This document shows positions 17,573-24,549 of a DNA stretch of 64,000 nucleotides, one piece after another. The stretch is taken from NCBI GenBank assembly GCA_017560945.1, contig JAFZDY010000002.1:1-64000 (forward strand). Reading direction: 5' to 3'. Made by a program: the position numbers and the translations under genes. The notes below the pieces were generated by a model, which was not told the DNA's origin, did no database searches, and saw only the letters and a program-made list of their open reading frames with translations. Numbering within the stretch: position 1 is the first letter of the stretch; the number at the start of each line of letters is the position of its first letter. This DNA is from Bacteroidaceae bacterium. Lineage in GTDB: Bacteria > Bacteroidota > Bacteroidia > Bacteroidales > Bacteroidaceae.

Positions 17573-17694
17573 AATTCGGATGTTTTTTTGACGTTAATAA
17601 TTCATTGTCCACATCGTAACTTGACCACCGTGGCATCCCTGCTCGGTTGGTGCAGTTGGTTACACTGCTCGTGATGTTTTCGTCGGCAAAGGTA
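17573..17694 (-). promoter_or_regulatory. Promoter and 110-base leader of the 93-residue gene
   Basis: TACCTTTG on the minus strand at 17687-17694. The leader that follows is GC-richer than its surroundings and contains small inverted repeats around CCACCGTGG (17623-17631), so it may be structured. A frame crossing it (17602-17898) reads through the promoter and the AT-rich repeat and looks non-coding. Confidence 0.45.
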
Positions 17695-17734
17695 CAATAT
17701 AATTTTGGATAACCGGCAATTATTTTCAAAAGTT

Positions 17735-17825
17735 CCTTCCGATTTCAGTAGACAATTTTTGTTTTCATTAGCTAAAAGAATAGACACTTTTTCAAAATCC
17801 CTACTGAAAAACTTTACACTTTTGA
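17735..17825. repeat. Segment shared (inverted) with 54835-54940
   Basis: TTTCAGTAGAC, TTTCATTAnCTA, TAGACACTTTT, CTTTACACTTT and the spacing between them reappear on the opposite strand at 54835-54940, next to an IS3-type transposase remnant. Probably an insertion-sequence end or remnant; no transposase is visible here. Confidence 0.5.
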
Positions 17826-17904
17826 TAAAAACAAAATTATAGACTTTTGATAAATTATTGATAATCAGCTGTATTTTAAATGTGTAAAGTCCGCTCAAAA
17901 ATCT

Positions 17905-18040
17905 CTTAAGCGTTAGCTCGGTAACGCTTAAGCGTGAGCATGAAAACTCTTAAGCGTTACCAACTTATCTCTTAAGCGTTGTCTGGTTACGCTTAAGCAT
18001 GGTTCAACAACCCTTAAATGTGGCTGGGTTAGGCTTAATT
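17905..18040. repeat. CTTAAGCGTTA repeat cluster with two hairpins
   Basis: CTTAAGCGTTA starts at 17905 and 17949 (also CTTAAGCGTT at 17971), and occurs inverted as AACGCTTAAG at 17923 and ACGCTTAAG at 17989. Decayed copies lie at 18013 and 18033. Units 1 and 2 pair over 11 bp, and the copies at 17971 and 17989 pair over 9 bp. It lies directly upstream of the first promoter of the cassette array. Confidence 0.7.
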
Positions 18041-18070
18041 CTGATTCCGTAGAAAAAACAACAGATATGT

Positions 18071-18101
18071 CTTGTTTTCTGATGGGATTGGATTATCTTG
18101 C
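18071..18101 (+). promoter_or_regulatory. Cassette promoter 1
   Basis: CTTG at 18071-18074, 19 bp, then TATCTTGC at 18094-18101. Flanks ATATGTCTTGTTTTCTGATG match cassette promoters 2-4. Confidence 0.6.
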
Positions 18102-18125
18102 AGTATTAAAAATGAAAGATTGCTT

Positions 18126-18320
18126 ATGTTACAGACTTCTATTATTTCACAGGAACCCAATGCTGTGACAGTTAGAATGAGTCGTCGTCGTTGGAATCAT
18201 CTTCAAAAGTTAGAAGAGTCGTATAATGTGTCCGTAGCTATTCGTAGGGGAATGAAACAAGTGGAAAAAGCACCATCTATGAGTATTGGTGAAGCTATTG
18301 AGAGCCTACGTTCATTATGA
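18126..18320 (+). CDS. Small antitoxin-like protein, 64 residues
   Basis: Starts at the ATG of MLQTSIISQEPNAVTVRMSR; an in-frame codon at 18072 lies inside the promoter. A short beta strand with a basic patch (TVRMSRRRWNHLQKLEES) is followed by a helix and the ending SMSIGEAIESLRSL. Size, basic centre and SIGEAIESLRS-type tail resemble the antitoxins of small type II toxin-antitoxin pairs, but no toxin gene follows, so it may be solitary. Carried as the first cassette of a four-gene array with shared promoters. Confidence 0.5.
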   Translation: MLQTSIISQEPNAVTVRMSRRRWNHLQKLEESYNVSVAIRRGMKQVEKAPSMSIGEAIESLRSL

Positions 18321-18341
18321 TAATCTCATCTTCTGAATAGT

Positions 18342-18385
18342 TAACTCCGTTCGCGAACCGAACAAACATGGTTCACGAATGGAGT
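18342..18385. repeat. Inter-cassette hairpin, copy A
   Basis: AACTCCGTTCGCGAACC pairs with GGTTCACGAATGGAGTT, with 10 unpaired bases between. A second copy at 20645-20688 has different bases in both arms but keeps pairing. Located just after the first cassette gene, inside a repeated block starting near 18318. Confidence 0.7.
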
Positions 18386-18420
18386 TAATAGTTTAGAAGA
18401 ATACCATTCTTATAGGGGCA

Positions 18421-18493
18421 AGATTACTAATCTTCACGATGGAAGAATGCTATTCTTCCGACCGTCTCATTGTATTTCTTTAATGCGTTCAAG
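18421..18493. repeat. Inter-cassette module b, copy 1 of 3
   Basis: AGATTACTAATCTTCACG, TGGAAGAATGC and TCTCATTGTAT recur at about 19304-19370 and 20730-20782 in the same order. Together with the hairpin block and the promoter block these make up the gaps between the cassettes. Confidence 0.7.
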
Positions 18494-18499
18494 GCTTGA

Positions 18500-18616
18500 A
18501 TTGATGAAGATATACTTACTTGGCAAAGTAAGTACTACTTAAATGCCAAAGTAAGATAGCTTCTCTGGCAAAGTAATATATACTTCTTTGGTCGATGAAG
18601 TATATATTACTTTTTT
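18500..18616 (+). terminator. GGCAAAGTA-box repeats ending in a terminator-like hairpin
   Basis: GGCAAAGTA (or GCCAAAGTA) occurs three times between 18514 and 18576. The end is a perfect 15-bp inverted repeat, AGTAATATATACTTC / GAAGTATATATTACT (18572-18586 and 18597-18611), followed by seven T. Similar boxes lie at 54961-55045 and in the 22-bp repeat at 52573. Confidence 0.6.
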
Positions 18617-18748
18617 TGAACAGTTCAATTCGTCGGAAGATTCTAATCTTAGGTCTGTAAGAACGGTATCTTCAGGCCTGAAGATACCGTTCTTATAATG
18701 CACTCAAAAGGTTCGTTGGAAGTGTAGAGAATAAAATTGTCAATATGT

Positions 18749-18779
18749 TTTGTTTTCAAATAGGATTGAATTAACTTTG
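18749..18779 (+). promoter_or_regulatory. Cassette promoter 2
   Basis: TTTG at 18749-18752, 19 bp, TAACTTTG at 18772-18779; preceded by CAATATG as in promoter 4. Confidence 0.75.
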
Positions 18780-18810
18780 TGGGAGGATACCTCTTTTATG
18801 AAAAGATGTT

Positions 18811-19233
18811 ATGGAAAAACAAGAATCATCAATCATCATATACACTACCGAAGATGGCAGTACCAATCTTCAGGTGAAGATGGAGAACGAAACTATGTGG
18901 CTGAGTACAAGCCAAATGGCAGAACTGTTTTGTCGTGAAGAATCTAATATCAGAAGGCACATTATAAATGTTTTCAAAGAAGAGGAACTTGTGCAATCGA
19001 ATAACGTGCATTTTTTACACGTTAATGGGGTCAAGAAGCCGGTACCTTTCTATAGCCTTGATGTCATTATCTCTGTGGGCTACCGAGTAAAAAGTAAGCG
19101 AGGTGTACAGTTCCGCCAATGGGCAAACCGTGTACTGAAGGAATATTTGGTGAAAGGTTATGTCATCAATGAAGATATCAAAATAGAGCGATACAACGAA
19201 CTGAAGGAAGTTGTAAGGAAGAAAAGGACGTGA
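18811..19233 (+). pseudogene. RhuM-family protein, truncated after the N-terminal domain
   Basis: 140 residues. IIIYTTEDGSTNLQVKMENETMWLS..QMAELF, then IRRHIINVFKEEEL and VISVGYRVKSKRGVQFRQWANRVLKEYL are the conserved N-terminal region of RhuM-type proteins, which are usually 300 residues or more and are carried on mobile elements. Here the frame stops at VVRKKRT, shortly after the domain, and no continuation is seen in other frames before 19290. It is therefore probably a decayed remnant, though a shortened functional form cannot be excluded. It is the second cassette of the array. Confidence 0.7.
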
Positions 19234-19303
19234 TGGTAAAGGTCTTGGTAAATTTGATAAATAAGAATAATTTGTAAGGTAGTATTTGGCAATCTGACAA
19301 AGA

Positions 19304-19460
19304 TTACTAATCTTCACGGTGGAAGAATGCATTCCTCCGATGGTTTCATTGTATGGTTTATGAATCATCCAAACGAGGTTGATTGAAGTGGGTCGAATTC
19401 GATCCCTTTTTATTCCCCCTCGAATCCGAGGGAATTAAGATGTTTCAATAAAAAACAATC
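19304..19460. repeat. Inter-cassette module, copy 2 (b block plus pre-promoter block)
   Basis: AGATTACTAATCTTCACG at 19304 begins the b block. GGGTCGAATTCGA ... CCCCTCGAATCCGAGGG ... TTTCAATAAAAAAC at 19390-19456 matches 20812-20884 in the third gap. The rest of the 300-bp gap (19234-19303) shows nothing recognisable. Confidence 0.7.
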
Positions 19461-19467
19461 GATATGT

Positions 19468-19498
19468 TTTGTGTTCTGATTGGTTTATGGTAACTTTG
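19468..19498 (+). promoter_or_regulatory. Cassette promoter 3
   Basis: TTTG 19468-19471, 19 bp, TAACTTTG 19491-19498. Confidence 0.75.
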
Positions 19499-19533
19499 TG
19501 GGCGAAAAGGAGAATCTAATGTCATAAAGTCGT

Positions 19534-20625
19534 ATGAACAAGCCTATAAACATACTGGATAAGGACTATCAGAAGTGGGTACGAGAACTGTGCAATCGTT
19601 ACCGTCATAGTCAGATTAAGTCGGCACTGCGTGTAAATCAGGAGATGCTTCAGTTCTATTGGGAACTTGGTAGAGATATTGTGGAGATGAAGGTTGAAAG
19701 TCGGTGGGGAGATAAGGTGATGAGCCGTTTGTCTGCCGATTTGAGAGATGCTATGCCTGGGATGACTGGTTTGACACAACGTAATATTTACTATTGTAAG
19801 CAACTATATCTGTTGTTTTCTCCACTTATTGACTTTTTGCCCCAAGCTGGGGCAAAAAGTTCCGAAGAGAATTTGCCCCAACTTGGGGCGCAAATTCAGT
19901 CAGAAATATTCTGTATGCCATGGGGACATTGTAAATTGTTGATTGATAAATGTTCAGATGATGTAAATAAGGCAATGTTCTACGTGCATCAAACCGTAGA
20001 AAATGGATGGAGCCGTTCAATGTTGCTCAACTTCATTGGTACGGACATGTACGAACGACAAGGTAAGGCTCTGACAAACTTTAAGGCTACTTTGCCTGAG
20101 GTTACAAGCGAATTGGCGCAGGAGTTGACCAAGGACCCATACAACTTCGCTTTTACAGGAATAACCAAACCATATAACGAACGTATTCTCAAAGATGCGT
20201 TACTGAATAATATCACCCACTTCCTGACAGAGTTGGGGACAGGTTTCGCGTATGTGGGTAAAGAATATCGCCTGCAGGTAGGTGAAACAGAGAACTTCAT
20301 CGACCTGCTTTTCTATAATCTCAACCTTTCGTGCTATGTAGTGATAGAGGTAAAGATTGGCAAGTTTGAATTTAGTGATATTGGTCAATTGGGTGGCTAT
20401 GTGGTTGCATGCAATCACCAACTTAGAAAAGAGGGGCGCGATAATCCGACTATCGGCTTGCTTATCTGCAAAGAGAAAGACCGTGTGCAAGCCCAATACG
20501 CTTTGGAATCAAGCAGTCAACCATTAGGAATATCCGAATACGACCTTGAAAAATTCTATCCTGAAAAGGTGGAAGGAACCATCCCGACAATTGAGGAGAT
20601 AGAAGCTAAGTTGAGTGAAAGATAA
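19534..20625 (+). CDS. PDDEXK nuclease domain protein (DUF1016/YhcG family)
   Basis: 363 residues, near full length for the family. The N-terminal DUF1016 part has IKSALRVNQEMLQFYWELGRDIVE and MPGMTGLTQRNIYYCKQLY. The C-terminal PDDEXK-like nuclease has FIDLLFYNLNLSCYVVIEVKIGKFEFSDIGQL, with D in FIDLLF and the E-x-K of IEVKIG as candidate catalytic residues. Family members are found with restriction systems and on mobile islands. Here it is alone, as the third cassette. Two GC-rich palindromes at 19832-19860 and 19870-19896 encode the variable linker (LPQAGAK, LPQLGAQ). ATG 19534 follows promoter 3 by 35 bp. Confidence 0.85.
   Translation: MNKPINILDKDYQKWVRELCNRYRHSQIKSALRVNQEMLQFYWELGRDIVEMKVESRWGDKVMSRLSADLRDAMPGMTGLTQRNIYYCKQLYLLFSPLIDFLPQAGAKSSEENLPQLGAQIQSEIFCMPWGHCKLLIDKCSDDVNKAMFYVHQTVENGWSRSMLLNFIGTDMYERQGKALTNFKATLPEVTSELAQELTKDPYNFAFTGITKPYNERILKDALLNNITHFLTELGTGFAYVGKEYRLQVGETENFIDLLFYNLNLSCYVVIEVKIGKFEFSDIGQLGGYVVACNHQLRKEGRDNPTIGLLICKEKDRVQAQYALESSSQPLGISEYDLEKFYPEKVEGTIPTIEEIEAKLSER
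19832..19896. repeat. Two palindromes inside the DUF1016 gene
   Basis: ACTTTTTGCCCC / GGGGCAAAAAGT (19832-19843 and 19849-19860) is perfect over 12 bp. AATTTG-CCCCA / TTGGGG-CGCAAATT (from 19870) is a second, imperfect one. Both are read in frame as LPQxGAx. Confidence 0.75.
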
Positions 20626-20644
20626 TCCCATTATCTGAATAATT

Positions 20645-20688
20645 AACTCCGTTCACGAACCGAACAAATATGGCTCGCGAACGGAGTT
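20645..20688. repeat. Inter-cassette hairpin, copy B
   Basis: AACTCCGTTCACGAACC pairs with GGCTCGCGAACGGAGTT. Compared with copy A at 18342, bases differ in both arms while most pairing is kept by pairs or wobbles. Confidence 0.7.
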
Positions 20689-20729
20689 TATTGTTTTAAA
20701 GAATAGTATTTGTATGTTAGAAGATTACT

Positions 20730-20884
20730 AATCGTCACGATGAAAGAATGCTTCCTTCAAGTTGTTTCATTGCATTGTTCAAGGGGCATTAAGATGATGT
20801 AAGTTAAAGAGGGTAAAATTCGACCATTTTATTCTTTTCTAATCCCCTCGAATTTGAGTGGGTGAGACAGTTTCAATAAAAAAC
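20730..20884. repeat. Inter-cassette module, copy 3
   Basis: AGATTACTAATCGTCACG at 20730, TTTCATTGCATTGTTCAAGG near 20766-20783, then CCCCTCGAATTTGAG and TTTCAATAAAAAAC before promoter 4. It fills most of the 361-bp gap between the DUF1016 gene and the lipoprotein gene. Confidence 0.7.
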
Positions 20885-20895
20885 TGTCAATATGT

Positions 20896-20926
20896 TTTGT
20901 ATTCTGTTGAGTTTATGGTAATTTTG
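20896..20926 (+). promoter_or_regulatory. Cassette promoter 4
   Basis: TTTG 20896-20899, 19 bp, TAATTTTG 20919-20926. Flanks CAATATGTTTTGTATTCTG are shared with promoters 2 and 3. Confidence 0.75.
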
Positions 20927-20986
20927 CACCATTGTAATCCTTACAAGTGAATTCCGGAGGTATTTTGTTTTCTAAAAAAGTGTGAC

Positions 20987-21685
20987 ATGAAAAAAGGATT
21001 TATTCATCTGATTTTATTTCTCATAGGTGTTATCTTGGTCAATTGTAATACGGATGAAATAGACAAAATTGTGGAGGATGCGATTGATGACACTGTTGAG
21101 CCAAACTGGAAAAATCCTACAATTTGTGATACTACTTGTTGTAAAGAAGAGAATGTGAATCTTTTAAAAAATGGAGGATTGGAAAGATGGCAGACATTTC
21201 CATTTTTACAAGCGACGGATTGGCTTCTTTTTGATGATGATGTAAAAGTTCAAATGAATCGTAATATCGTTTATGAAGAGAAGTTTTCTGCAAAGATGCA
21301 ATCTCGAGAAATTGGGTCAACGGCGCGAATAGACCAATTGATTTCTGTATATCCCAAACAGAAAATAAGAATTCGCTTCAAATATTATGTTGAACAATGG
21401 AAACCTAAAGGTGCACGTACATATTGTTATTTCAGAACAGAAAGAGCGGAAAAATATACCCTATCAATTGATGAATTAGAAGATATTTATGACAAAGATA
21501 CCTATCACATTTTTCGCGGCGGAGGATATGGATTGGCATATTTCCCACATAAATTAAATGTTTGGTTGCAATTCGATGAAACGATAGAAGTTCCATCTAC
21601 CGCGCATTATTTTGTCTTTGGCATCAATAGTTATTGCGGAACAACAATTTATATTGATGATTGTCATATTACGGATGAAACTTGA
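20987..21685 (+). CDS. Lipoprotein with a jelly-roll-like domain, function unknown
   Basis: 232 residues. Lipoprotein signal MKKGFIHLILFLIGVILVNC (Cys20). A linker follows, then a beta-rich domain opening with NLLKNGGLERWQ and closing with TTIYIDDCHITD. The N-L-x-x-N-G-x-x-E opening and D-D-x-x-I-T ending are common in CBM4/9-like and other galactose-binding-like jelly rolls, so surface carbohydrate binding is possible. It is clearly more AT-rich than the housekeeping genes, which suggests transfer. Fourth and last cassette of the array. Confidence 0.65.
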   Translation: MKKGFIHLILFLIGVILVNCNTDEIDKIVEDAIDDTVEPNWKNPTICDTTCCKEENVNLLKNGGLERWQTFPFLQATDWLLFDDDVKVQMNRNIVYEEKFSAKMQSREIGSTARIDQLISVYPKQKIRIRFKYYVEQWKPKGARTYCYFRTERAEKYTLSIDELEDIYDKDTYHIFRGGGYGLAYFPHKLNVWLQFDETIEVPSTAHYFVFGINSYCGTTIYIDDCHITDET

Positions 21686-21795
21686 TTTTACGTGAATTGA
21701 GCCAAACAACAGAAAATGTCAATACATCAATTCAATAATACAAATCCCTTTTGTAGTGGATTAATATAAAGATAGTATGAATAATACTCACAAAA

Positions 21796-21836
21796 CAAAG
21801 CCTGCTTACTTAACTGTAGGCTTTGGCCTTTTGTTT
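21796..21836 (+). terminator. Probable terminator after the lipoprotein gene
   Basis: CAAAGCCTGC / GTAGGCTTTG (21796-21805 and 21816-21825), 10-base loop, then CCTTTTGTTT. It lies 110 bp after the stop codon. Confidence 0.5.
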
Positions 21837-21862
21837 ATAATCATATAAAATAGATAAATATA

Positions 21863-21892
21863 TTGTTTTGTATTGTAATTTTAGTACCTTTG
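21863..21892 (+). promoter_or_regulatory. Promoter of the frameshifted lipoprotein
   Basis: TTG 21863-21865, 19 bp, TACCTTTG 21885-21892; the ATG follows at 21920. Confidence 0.65.
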
Positions 21893-21919
21893 CGCTATTA
21901 ATGTTAAAAATCTATTGAT

Positions 21920-22752
21920 ATGAAAAAGTATTTATTTCTATTAAGCCTTTTGGCTATAAGTTGTGGCGAAAGCAAAAAACAGATTTAGATGAAAATCAAT
22001 TAAAGGGAAATGTAGCATTTGTAAAATATTCCACCTATGAAGCAGACAGTAAGTTTGGCGAAATAGTAAAAGGAGATTTAGATTTTTGGGGAGTTTCTAC
22101 TATTGAATTTAACGAAGCAGGGTACATAACATCAACTTCAGTTTTTGATGAAGACGGAGAATTATATAGTAAAGAGAACTATTCCTATAAAAATGGTAAA
22201 CTTGATAATATTATAAGGTATAACTCGGAAGGTAAATTGGATTCTAAAACTGTTTATAAATGGAAAGATGACAAACAACTGTCAAGTTTTATAACTTATG
22301 ATAAAGATGGAAAAGAAATACAAAAATTTATCAGAGAATATGAAGGTGAAAATCTTAAATCTTCATCTTATTATTATAGAGACGAATTAAAAACAAAAGA
22401 TATCATAACAAAGATTGATGGAATGTATATTTTAGAATCTGTAACTTATGATAAAGATGGAAAAGAAAAGGGTAAATTAATAAATGAGTTCATAAGTAAG
22501 AAATTAATAAAATCTGAATATATATCTGATAAAGAATCGTCTTATTCTGTACGTTATAATGAAGATGGATGTGCTGTAAAAAGTGAAAATTGTTATGTAG
22601 AAAAGCCTGGAATATTAAACACAAATGAAAAAGGAATTTATTACTATGAATATGAATTTGATAACAAAAATAATTGGATAAAGTGTGTTGTTTTAAAAGG
22701 TGAAGACAAACAGCCTTTTAAAGTGATAGAAAGAGAGATAACTTATAGTTGA
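21920..22752 (+). pseudogene. Lipoprotein with YDKDGKE repeats, frameshifted at an A6 run
   Basis: From the ATG at 21920 the frame gives MKKYLFLLSLLAISCGESKK and then stops at 21986-21988. One extra A in the run of six A at 21974-21979 would join this lipoprotein signal (Cys15) to the long open frame that follows (TDLDENQLKGNVAFVKYSTYEA...). The body of about 260 residues contains repeated strands such as TYDKDGKEIQKF and TYDKDGKEKGKL, similar to MORN/toxin_YwqK-like antitoxin-type repeats. It may be a true pseudogene, a phase-variable gene or a sequencing error. Strongly AT-rich. Its stop is immediately followed by a broken gene. Confidence 0.7.
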
Positions 22753-23643
22753 AATGCGGTAGCAGCTCTTTTCATCAAACGTCCAACGGCTTATCCTCAA
22801 TTCTTGCTACGAATGGCCAAATTTCAAGGTATTGAAAAGAATGCTTTCATAGATAATATGAGAGTGAAAGGCAATTTCTTTGAACTGCTTGATGCGGGTA
22901 TGTCGTTCTTCTTTAAACATCTATCGCAAAGCGGTGTTATAAAAGGGTTGCGTAGAGAAGAGCAATTGGAAATCCCCGTTGAAGCATTGCGTGAAGCTTT
23001 GACAAATGCTTTGTGTCATCGATTGTTGGATTCTCCAAGTGGAAGCGTGGGTATTTCTATTTTTGATGACCGTGTGGAAATAGAGAATACAGGTCATTTG
23101 CCCAATGAACTTACACCTGAAACCATTAAGTTGCCTCATCGTTCGTATCCACAGAACCCGATTATTGCCGACACTCTTTTTATGACTGCATTCCTGGAAA
23201 GTTGGGGAACTGGAGTAAATAGGATGGTTGAAGCATGCAAAGCCGTAGGGCTTCCAGAACCGGAATATGGAACAGACGGTTTATTTGTTTGGATTACATT
23301 CAAACGTCCTCATGCAGTTGCTAACTCTGACACCAACTCTGACACCAACTCTGACACTAACTCTGACACTAGCTTAGACACTGGCTTAGACATTAGCTTA
23401 GACACTAACTTAGACACTAACTTGGATACCAAAAAAAAATTGTCAGATAAACAAAAAGAAGTTTTAGCTTTTTGTGTTGTACCGAGAAGTAGTCGTGAAA
23501 TTCTCGTGCATATAGGTGTAACAAATCACACCAGAAACAGGGATAGATTTGTCAATTATTTAGTAGATGAAGGATATCTCGAAAGAACAATTCCTGATGT
23601 TCCTAATTCTCCACAACAGAAGTATGTAGCAAAGAAGAAATGA
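22753..23643 (+). pseudogene. AlbA-type ATP-binding protein, missing its N-terminal half
   Basis: An open frame directly after the preceding stop encodes ALFIKRPTAYPQFLLRMAKFQG..., so homologous sequence begins before any start codon; the first usable starts are a TTG at 22804 and later ATGs. FIDNMRVKGNFFELLDAG, EIPVEALREALTNALCHR, VEIENTGHLP and AFLESWGTGVNRM form the HATPase_c_4-like part. A 12-bp coding repeat gives an NSDT-type linker, and a C-terminal winged-helix follows (KQKEVLAFC...GYLERTIP). The usual N-terminal AlbA_2 DNA-binding domain is absent. A fragment resembling such an N-terminus lies just downstream at 23639. Confidence 0.75.
23323..23430 (+). repeat. 12-bp coding tandem repeat (nine units)
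   Basis: Nine exact-phase 12-bp units from AACTCTGACACC to AACTTGGATACC, coding NSDT, SLDT, GLDI and NLDT. The first four units are nearly identical, the last five more diverged. They form the linker between the ATPase part and the winged helix. Confidence 0.9.
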
Positions 23644-23741
23644 AGACAACATAAACACGACCAAAGAATCTCAAAACATAGAATTCAAAGAAAGTTGGCG
23701 TGACGAATATCTGAAATGGATATGCGGGTTTCACAAGGTAA
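23639..23741 (+). pseudogene. Fragment of an AlbA_2 DNA-binding domain N-terminus
   Basis: The frame from 23639 reads NEDNINTTKESQNIEFKE and then SWRDEYLKWICGF. Q-N-I-E-F-K-E-S-W-R-D-E-Y-L-K-W-I-C-G-F is the characteristic beginning of AlbA_2-type ATP-binding proteins. It breaks at HKVITY and stops, and no in-frame ATG is seen. It starts in the last codons of the C-terminal fragment upstream, so the halves of this protein type lie in reversed order. Confidence 0.65.
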
Positions 23742-23785
23742 TAACGTATTAAAGGCAGATTGATAGAATAAAAAATAATCGGTAT

Positions 23786-24058
23786 ATGTCAAAAATATCC
23801 ATCAGATTCTATAAAGACCATAAGGTGAGGGCTATTTGGGATGAAGAGCATTCCAAATGGTGGTTTTCGGCAATTGATGTTATTCGAGCAATCAATGATG
23901 AGTCGGATTATGTCAAGGCGGGTAACTATTGTCGTTGGCTAAAAAAGAAACTGACAGCCGATGGAGTTCAACTCGTGAGCGTCACTCACGAGTTCAAATT
24001 TGAGGCTCCAGATGGCAAGAAACGTACTGCTGACGCTCTCGATTATGAAAGGAATTGA
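23786..24058 (+). pseudogene. BRO-N / antirepressor-type domain, truncated
   Basis: 90 residues: ISIRFYKDHKVRAIWDEEHSKWWFSAIDVIRAINDE, then YCRWLKKKLTADGVQLVSVTHEFKFEAPDGKKRTADALD. This is the BRO N-terminal domain of phage-type antirepressor or DNA-damage-inducible proteins, which normally continue for 100-200 more residues. The frame stops at YERN; a short scrap (DYSYYYEQEE) lies in another frame just after. Remnant. Confidence 0.65.
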
Positions 24059-24130
24059 CTATTCATATTACTATGAGCAGGAGGAGTGATTTAATATAAA
24101 GAGATAAGATATAAATAAATGGTTAGAAGA

Positions 24131-24526
24131 ATGAAAAAATTAATTTTAAAAGTGCTTATGTGTATGTTGCCAATGTGTATGAGTTGCCAGAGTAAACAGA
24201 CATTCAAGTCAGTTAACGTGGATGAATTTGAAAAGGTGATGGCAGATACCTCGTATGTATTATTGGATGTTCGTACGGCTACGGAGTATGCCGAGGGGCA
24301 CATCCCTGGTACGCATTTCAATATTGATGTGTTGCAGGAAAGTTTTGAAAACGAAGCGTTAAAGGTGCTTGGAAAGGGAAAGAAGGTTGCCCTCTATTGC
24401 CGGAGTGGAAATCGTAGTAAAAATGCGGCACGCATCCTTTCGGAGAAAGGGTTTCAGGTGGTTGAACTATCCACAGGATTCAAGGGATGGAAGGCTGCAG
24501 GAAAGCCTTCAGAAGTGACCGAATAA
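24131..24526 (+). CDS. Rhodanese-domain lipoprotein
   Basis: 131 residues. Lipoprotein signal ending MCMSC (Cys19), then one rhodanese domain: YVLLDVRTATEYAEGHIPGTHFNID and the active-site loop ALYCRSGNRS with catalytic Cys90. Single-domain periplasmic rhodaneses move sulfane sulfur or handle small thiols. The start is the ATG of MKKLILK rather than the one 12 bases upstream. It ends 23 bp before the cytochrome c assembly gene, so the pair is probably co-transcribed. Confidence 0.85.
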   Translation: MKKLILKVLMCMLPMCMSCQSKQTFKSVNVDEFEKVMADTSYVLLDVRTATEYAEGHIPGTHFNIDVLQESFENEALKVLGKGKKVALYCRSGNRSKNAARILSEKGFQVVELSTGFKGWKAAGKPSEVTE

Positions 24527-24549
24527 CAATCCTCCTTAATAGATTTTTG

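Noticed and set aside
17602..17898. A 98-codon minus-strand frame upstream of the 93-residue gene
   Set aside because: It runs through the -7 element, the leader and an AT-rich repeat; no coding character.
18126..19233. Toxin-antitoxin pair formed by the 64-residue protein and the RhuM fragment
   Set aside because: They are nearly 500 bp apart with separate promoters and a terminator-like hairpin between them; RhuM is not a known toxin partner.
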